This document shows, piece after piece, positions 19,551 to 23,404 of a stretch of DNA of 23,404 nt. Below the pieces are notes generated by a model, which had not been told where the DNA came from, ran no database searches, and saw only the letters and a list, made by a program, of their open reading frames with translations. Positions within the stretch are counted from its first letter, which is position 1; every line of letters begins with the position of its first letter. The DNA comes from Spongospora subterranea (taxonomy: Eukaryota > Endomyxa > Phytomyxea > Plasmodiophorida > Plasmodiophoridae), in the NCBI GenBank assembly GCA_900404475.1, contig OUQQ01000298.1:1-23404 (forward strand), given 5' to 3'. A program made the position numbers and the translations under genes.

Positions 19551-19770
19551 TCTTGAAACAGCCAGAAATGCAGCCTGGCGACACCTCATCCTGTAGGGAC
19601 TCACGTCCCGCCAACATACATCCCCAAAACGAGGAGATATCCGTCGTCTTCGTTTTCAAGATCGCCTCGACTTCAGGCGTAATAACCGATTCAATCGCGG
19701 AAGGAAGTTGATTGAATTACACGGTTGGAGATTTTGTCCACCGTCGACACCTTATCGAACGTCTTCAACA
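19551..19770 (+). repeat. Left arm of inverted duplication 3 (retroelement)
   Basis: It matches the reverse complement of 19910-20155; shared blocks include CCTCATCCTGTAGGGACTCA and GTAATAACCGATT, GAATCGCGGAAGGAAG, GGTTGGAGATTT. The encoded pieces (VITD..., YTVGDFVHR) are a degraded integrase C-terminus. Confidence 0.85.
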
Positions 19771-19831
19771 GACCGGCGGATTATCGATGTTTATGTTGAC
19801 GAAAAATTAGCGACTGGGAACGTGGTGCCAT

Positions 19832-20232
19832 TTAAGTCGCCATGGGGGGGCTTCCCCAGTGACCGTGTTTGATAACCCTGATGGGACTAAACGAGTTTCT
19901 GGTGACTATCTCAGGTTGAATAAGGTGACGGTGGTTTATTACCGATAATTCAAGACCTATCAAATGACGGTAGACCAAATCTCCAACCTTGTAATCAATC
20001 GACTTCCTTCCGCGATTCAAATCGGTTATTACGCTTTCTGACCACCATTCACGATCATGTTCAGCCTTTTGAAGAAAGCTTGTTGAGGACGAAGAACGTG
20101 AGTCCCTACAGGATGAGGTTTTGCCAGTTTGCACTCCTTACAGGGCTCTTTCAAAACTGACCGGTACTCCCTCGATAGCGACAATGAGTTGACGCCGGTG
20201 CCAATCCCGAATATGAAGTCGTTTGGCAACAT
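19832..20232 (-). pseudogene. Ty3/gypsy-type integrase remnant
   Basis: Two overlapping minus frames contribute. The upstream one has YRSVLKEPCKECKLAKPHP, like the second half of an integrase zinc-binding H2C2 domain. The downstream one has YKVGDLVYRHL, typical of the integrase C-terminal beta-barrel. The D,D-35-E catalytic core is not seen between them, so the core was deleted. A frameshift separates the two pieces. The same arrangement, without the core, is found in the inverted copy at 19551-19770. Confidence 0.65.
19910..20155 (-). repeat. Right arm of inverted duplication 3
   Basis: Inverted partner of 19551-19770, with a spacer of about 140 bp. Confidence 0.85.
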
Positions 20233-20523
20233 CAGCTGAAGGTCTTTTTAAACACATGACGATAATAATCACTGCTAACATCGAACATCTCCATTCGATG
20301 GGTCAGGCGCCAAATTTACTTTGGTTCTCCCAAACACGTAATGCTTTTAGTTCATTGATCTGGAGCGCGACGACATGAGTAATAAATGATGGGCAGATCA
20401 AGTTTTGTGGTCAGGAATTGGCCGTCAAATGTGCAGTCGGTTTGTGTCAATTGTTAACCCCAATCGCAGGTGATTAACCGTTGTCATGATGGTATTTGCT
20501 CAATGGATTGACTACTGATATTG

Positions 20524-20793
20524 ATGTTAAATCGGAATATGACTCCGAACAAACGCCACAGATCACCATCTTCGATGAAACTCAACATAATCCATTCTAT
20601 AGGATACTCCACACAATTGGAGATATATGACGGAAACAGATTTGAAGAGTGGTCATTCATCAACCAATGTAATTTGATTTTGAATCGATCGGGTCAGTCA
20701 ACGATTCCAGACATGGACAAATCCGCCTTAATCATCAGCCTGCTGAAGGGTCCGGCGCTGGAATTGGCGACTCCATTAGAAAGATTTCGGTAG
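20524..20793 (+). pseudogene. Retrotransposon Gag-like fragment
   Basis: ATG at 20524 opens about 89 codons to TAG. The second half reads YDGNRFEEWSFINQCNLI, then DKSALIISLLKGPALELATP, matching the usual Ty3-type Gag layout (short DG motif, FxxQC, slL.GpA..WatPL). The frame stops right after this block and no Cys-knuckle, protease or reverse transcriptase follows. It points away from the integrase remnant. It is either a truncated element or a piece of a different one. Confidence 0.6.
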
Positions 20794-21092
20794 CGCCATC
20801 CAGTCGCTTCAGTCAGGGCTAAATCATAAAAACCGTGCCGCCTCCTACAAATTCGCAGATTAGCATATCGAAAATTCATTTTTCAGATTCAGATAGCTAT
20901 CGGGATTTTTCGTATTTGACGAGGAGTACTTCATGGATTTAATTCCTTGCGATCCAGATCAGGCTGGATTCAATCTAAGGCAGCAGGCGCCAGTCACCGA
21001 TTCACATTTTTATTTGCGGATTTCAAGTCCCCCAAGTTCCATGATCGAAAAAAATTTGCCTTCGTGTTGCAATTCTTCGAACGGTTAACCAG
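20794..21092. other. Degraded sequence between element fragments
   Basis: Short open pieces without a recognised domain. It may be continuing Gag or the N-terminal side of the SANT-like segment, but no motif supports either. Confidence 0.3.
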
Positions 21093-21262
21093 ATGAAACC
21101 GTGGGAGGCAGCCCATTGCAAAACAACGGGTGTGTGGGCGAACGTAGCGGAGCTGCTGACGCAGGACGCATCGTTCATCAAAGGCAAAAAAGGACCTGCG
21201 ATAAAGATTTCGCGTTATGAGCTTCTTTGAGAGACATTCAAGGCAGATGAGATGGACTCGAT
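21093..21262 (+). pseudogene. SANT/Myb-like segment, copy 1 (plus)
   Basis: Plus frame from ATG 21093 reads KTTGVWANVAELLTQDASF, then KGKKGPAIKISRYELL, TGA (21238-21240), then ETFKADEMDS. The pattern is that of the Myb/SANT-like DNA-binding domain in transposon partner proteins and related genes. The TGA interrupts a region that stays open in the copy at 21555-21425. Confidence 0.6.
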
Positions 21263-21435
21263 GGATCAGATTCTTCAACTGACGTGGCAAAAACTAACCA
21301 CCGGTCAATGGCAACAAGCCGTCTGATAATATCACTGTGTTTTTGGAGACTGATATAATCATCCATAATGTCCAGCAGCAACTGTTCACGTTCAATAAAT
21401 TCCTCGACTACATCGAATTTGCGTTTCGAGTCCAT
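21263..21435 (-). pseudogene. Mid-region of a SANT-like gene, inverted
   Basis: Minus frame reads REQLLLDIMDDYISLQKHSD and later ATSVEESD, the linker that normally follows a SANT-like domain. Its plus-strand equivalent at 21545-21600 has ATSVEDSDDDNSD. So adjoining parts of one gene type lie on opposite strands. Confidence 0.55.
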
Positions 21436-21555
21436 GCCTTAAATGTCTTTAGTTCACAGCGAATCTCTATCGCAGGTCCTTTGTTGCCTTTGATGAACGA
21501 TGCTTCCTGTGTCAGCAGCTCCGCTATGTTCAACCACACACCCATTAGTTCTTGC
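21425..21555 (-). pseudogene. SANT/Myb-like segment, copy 2 (minus)
   Basis: Minus frame reads GVWLNIAELLTQEASFIKGN, homologous to copy 1 at protein and DNA level. It is the inverted partner of 21120-21255, with a spacer of about 170 bp. Confidence 0.6.
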
Positions 21556-21870
21556 CACGTCAGTTGAAGACTCTGATGATGACAACAGCGATGTGGATGC
21601 GGGCGAAAATGTGCACCCTAAAAGAAAAAGCACAAAATCACCAAGCGCGAAAAGCTTGATCAGTTGATGTCCACGATTCAGGGTGAGATTCATGAAGCTG
21701 CGCAATCTGAAAAGGAAAAGCTTACACTCAAAGCTGAGCGGCTCAAGCTTGATCGGCTGGAGTCTGATCGCCGTGCTATGAACGATGCACAAATGCATAG
21801 TTTTCTTACCCAAATCCGTTTGAACAATCGTATTTGCAGTCAAAACATTTGCCAATGTTCGAAGTTCCAA
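21545..21870 (+). pseudogene. C-terminal linker and coiled coil of a SANT-like gene (plus)
   Basis: Plus frame reads ATSVEDSDDDNSDVDAGEN and HPKRKSTK, stops, then the next frame continues IHEAAQSEKEKLTLKAERLK and LDRLESDRRAM, a charged coiled coil ending at TAG (21870). This is the usual C-terminal end of such proteins. At least one frameshift near 21655. Confidence 0.55.
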
Positions 21871-22039
21871 TAGATACAATGTGACCGAGTTGATACCTGT
21901 TCCATCATGATAATATTCTGTTCATGCAACATATTCATCTTCCGCTCGCCAATCAGTCAGGACTTGCGGTGACATTGTATTTATTAGAACTTCGAACATT
22001 GGCAAATGTTTTAACTGCAAGTACGATTGTTCAAACGGA
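21815..22039. repeat. Inverted repeat 5, 68-bp arms
   Basis: Arms 21815-21882 and 21972-22039 are inverted copies; by eye 64 of 68 positions match. The spacer is 89 bp. The left arm lies at the end of the plus coiled-coil frame; the right arm overlaps the 3' end of the minus SANT-like frame. Confidence 0.9.
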
Positions 22040-22381
22040 AACATCTTCATGTAGTCGGCAGCGAAATTCTGTTTCGCCGCCATGGCGTAATTTTTCCAAA
22101 TTCCATCCAGAATGATAGACCTTGAACACTGCCGTAAGACAGCCGACGTATTTCTGAACAGTTGGCTGGATATGATTTTTGAAACGTCCCTTAAGTGAGC
22201 TGGCAGAGCGATTTGATACAGTATCTCCCACATATTTGTCAAACGCGGCAGACATTTTCAAACAAAAGACGTCCCCCGTTTAATCAGTCCCAACCGATGC
22301 ATCGGTTGTGACCTCGGCAAAGGCCTTGCACAAAGCAACATCCTCGTTCTCCTTAAAATTTGACTCCCTCTTGCTGGACAT
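22031..22381 (-). pseudogene. SANT/Myb-like partner protein of a PIF/Harbinger element, one nonsense codon
   Basis: ATG at 22381 starts SKRESNFKENEDVALCKAF, the typical 'nF..eED..L..A' opening of Harbinger Myb-like partners. The frame then meets TAA at 22282-22280, and beyond it continues in the same frame with FDKYVGDTVSNRSASSLKGR, HIQPTVQKYVG and KVYHSGWNLEKL to TGA at 22031. In PIF/Harbinger elements this protein brings the transposase to DNA. The transposase N-terminus at 22713 lies head to head, 330 bp away, as expected for such an element. Confidence 0.75.
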
Positions 22382-22712
22382 TCTACTACCTGCAGTTACG
22401 ATCCCTTTTGAAAGCTGCAATCTGATTGGGTGTCCTAAATAATTCCTAGTCCTACTCTGTGGCCTATGTAGATCTAGGACGCAATCTAGGAATTTCCTAC
22501 CGTCTTCCCCCGATATGGGTCTACGGTACCAACTTTGAGCGCACACATTCCAGATTGTAGGGCGGTTCCTGACCTCACACTGTGCCATAAGAGCATATCC
22601 ACCGGTTGGGTGTATCCGTGGTGTAAAATAATAGCCGCGCGCATTCTTTTACACTTCACGAGGGTAAAATTCCGCACCGCGCCGGCGTGTATCCCGTGGT
22701 GTATTCTCTCAG
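22382..22712. promoter_or_regulatory. Intergenic region of the Harbinger-like element
   Basis: It lies between the divergent SANT-like and transposase frames. Two similar short blocks (GTGTATCCGTGGTGTA near 22609 and GTGTATCCCGTGGTGTA near 22686) form a direct repeat that may serve as a binding site or a paired terminus. Confidence 0.4.
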
Positions 22713-23099
22713 ATGTCGTCTTCTGAGTCTTCTAGCGACGATGAGATTGAGCAATATGCGATGATTGTGATGGAGCTTGATGACTTAGATGATATACAGT
22801 ATCGTTTGGACCATACTCCCTCTCATGGTGGTTCACGAGTGGGTAAACGGGGCAACATTGAGCGAAATCATCTTCAAGCACACACTCGTTTGATGCAAGA
22901 TTACTTTGTAAAGCATTCGACGTATAGTGAAGAACAGTTCCGGAGACGGTTTCGGATGGCAAAGCCTGTATATCTTCGCATACAGGAGGCCCTTCTTCAA
23001 TTCGATCCGTATTTTATTCAAAAGACCAGCTGTTGGGTCAGCATCGGTCCGTATCTCGTTGGACTTTTTGAAGAGCATAAACTTCGGGCACGTTTTTAG
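22713..23099 (+). pseudogene. PIF/Harbinger transposase, truncated after N-terminus
   Basis: ATG at 22713 opens 128 codons. After an acidic Ser-rich start come GGSRVGKRGNIERNHLQAH, then RLMQDYFVKHSTYSEEQFR and RRFRMAKPVYLRIQEAL with FDPYFIQK, the well-known N-terminal region of ALP1/HARBI1-type transposases. The usual DAxGxxGLSxLQKC block and the DDE catalytic core should follow; instead, after residue 104 (23024), the frame runs into unrelated residues and stops at TAG. The new sequence is the minus-strand end of another SANT-like copy. The transposase is therefore broken and not functional by itself. Confidence 0.8.
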
Positions 23100-23404
23100 T
23101 AAGTTATAGCCGGCCATGTACCGGAACGACGTTTTCATGTCATCGTTGTATCGATGCATTGCCTCATCGATCGCCTGTTTTTCATTCCACCCAGATGGCA
23201 AGTCGTTCATCAGTCGGTTTAGGATTCCAGCAAATTTGCTGATAGATTTCGATAAAGACTTTCAATGGCATTGCAACGTGTTCAACGATCGAATGATGGC
23301 GTTTTCGCCACGCTTTTTGGTGAAGTTTTGGGCAATTCTTGACCAGAACTGTGAAAACGACTGATCCGTCCCAGCAATTGGGTCACAGGTCACCTCCATC
23401 CATG
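23025..23404 (-). pseudogene. SANT/Myb-like partner copy, cut by window edge
   Basis: Minus frame reads DPIAGTDQSFSQFWSRIAQN, then KRGENAIIRSLNTLQCH, TGA (23264-23262), then KSLSKSISKFAGIL, SGWNEKQAIDEAMHRYND and SFRYMAGYNLLKTCPKF. This is the full layout of the Harbinger/NAM-associated Myb-like protein from the GtdQ block to the PKF block. The upstream end lies outside the window. One TGA interrupts a place where the family has Trp. The 3' end is joined to the truncated transposase on the other strand near 23025. Confidence 0.75.

Noticed and set aside
5381..22039. Whole-genome-amplification chimeras as the source of the inverted repeats
   Set aside because: Such artefacts give near-identical arms. 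Here the arms differ by many substitutions and indels (except the 68-bp pair), so they are biological and not recent. Long reads would still be useful.
21238..23264. Stop-codon reassignment or readthrough, from in-frame stops inside conserved frames
   Set aside because: TFIIA-gamma, DcpS, metaxin-like and Fic genes end at TGA, TAA and TAG in the expected places, and the internal stops are confined to repeats and weak gene models.

Overview
The window comes from a eukaryote with compact, intron-rich protein genes. Six genes could be assembled exon by exon: DcpS, TFIIA-gamma, a Fic protein, an ankyrin-GAF protein, a metaxin-like protein and a leucine-rich-repeat protein. Their introns are mostly 42-66 nt, follow GT-AG, and several carry CTAAC/TACTAAC-like branch points. 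Intergenic gaps are often under 400 bp. Gene content (flagellar-type LRR protein, ankyrin proteins, PIF/Harbinger and Ty3-like remnants) would suit a small-genome protist such as a plasmodiophorid, but this placement is a weak inference; no rRNA or organelle marker is present. Nearly every long single-frame ORF here is only part of a spliced gene.

Layout. Positions 1-2900: a small secreted or membrane ORF, an unassigned open frame and a decaying ankyrin-repeat gene, all on minus, then a stretch with an imperfect direct repeat. Positions 2914-4156: a complete seven-exon DcpS scavenger decapping enzyme (minus). Positions 4916-5412: a Cys-rich membrane protein (minus). Positions 5380-7870: two neighbouring inverted duplications, the second overlapping the end of a small two-exon gene (7775-8174). 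Positions 8542-9762: TFIIA-gamma (plus), convergent with a Fic-domain protein (minus). Positions 10647-14745: a minus-strand run of an ankyrin-GAF protein, a small Cys/His-rich ORF, a metaxin/SAM37-like protein and an acidic ORF. Positions 15248-15910: an unrecognised minus gene. Positions 17071-19371: a C-terminal exon of an unknown gene and an LRR protein that may be LRRC43-like. Positions 19550-23404: a transposon graveyard with Ty3-like integrase and gag pieces, several SANT/Myb-like segments in both orientations, and a PIF/Harbinger transposase N-terminus facing a SANT-like partner.

The host genes are unrelated housekeeping functions: mRNA decay, basal transcription, mitochondrial import, and possibly signalling and cilia. 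No operon-like unit is apparent. The most unusual property is five separate inverted duplications with diverged arms, several joining transposon coding segments head to head or interleaving them on opposite strands. This suggests repeated fold-back or nested-insertion events. Each SANT-like copy that can be read carries its own in-frame stop.
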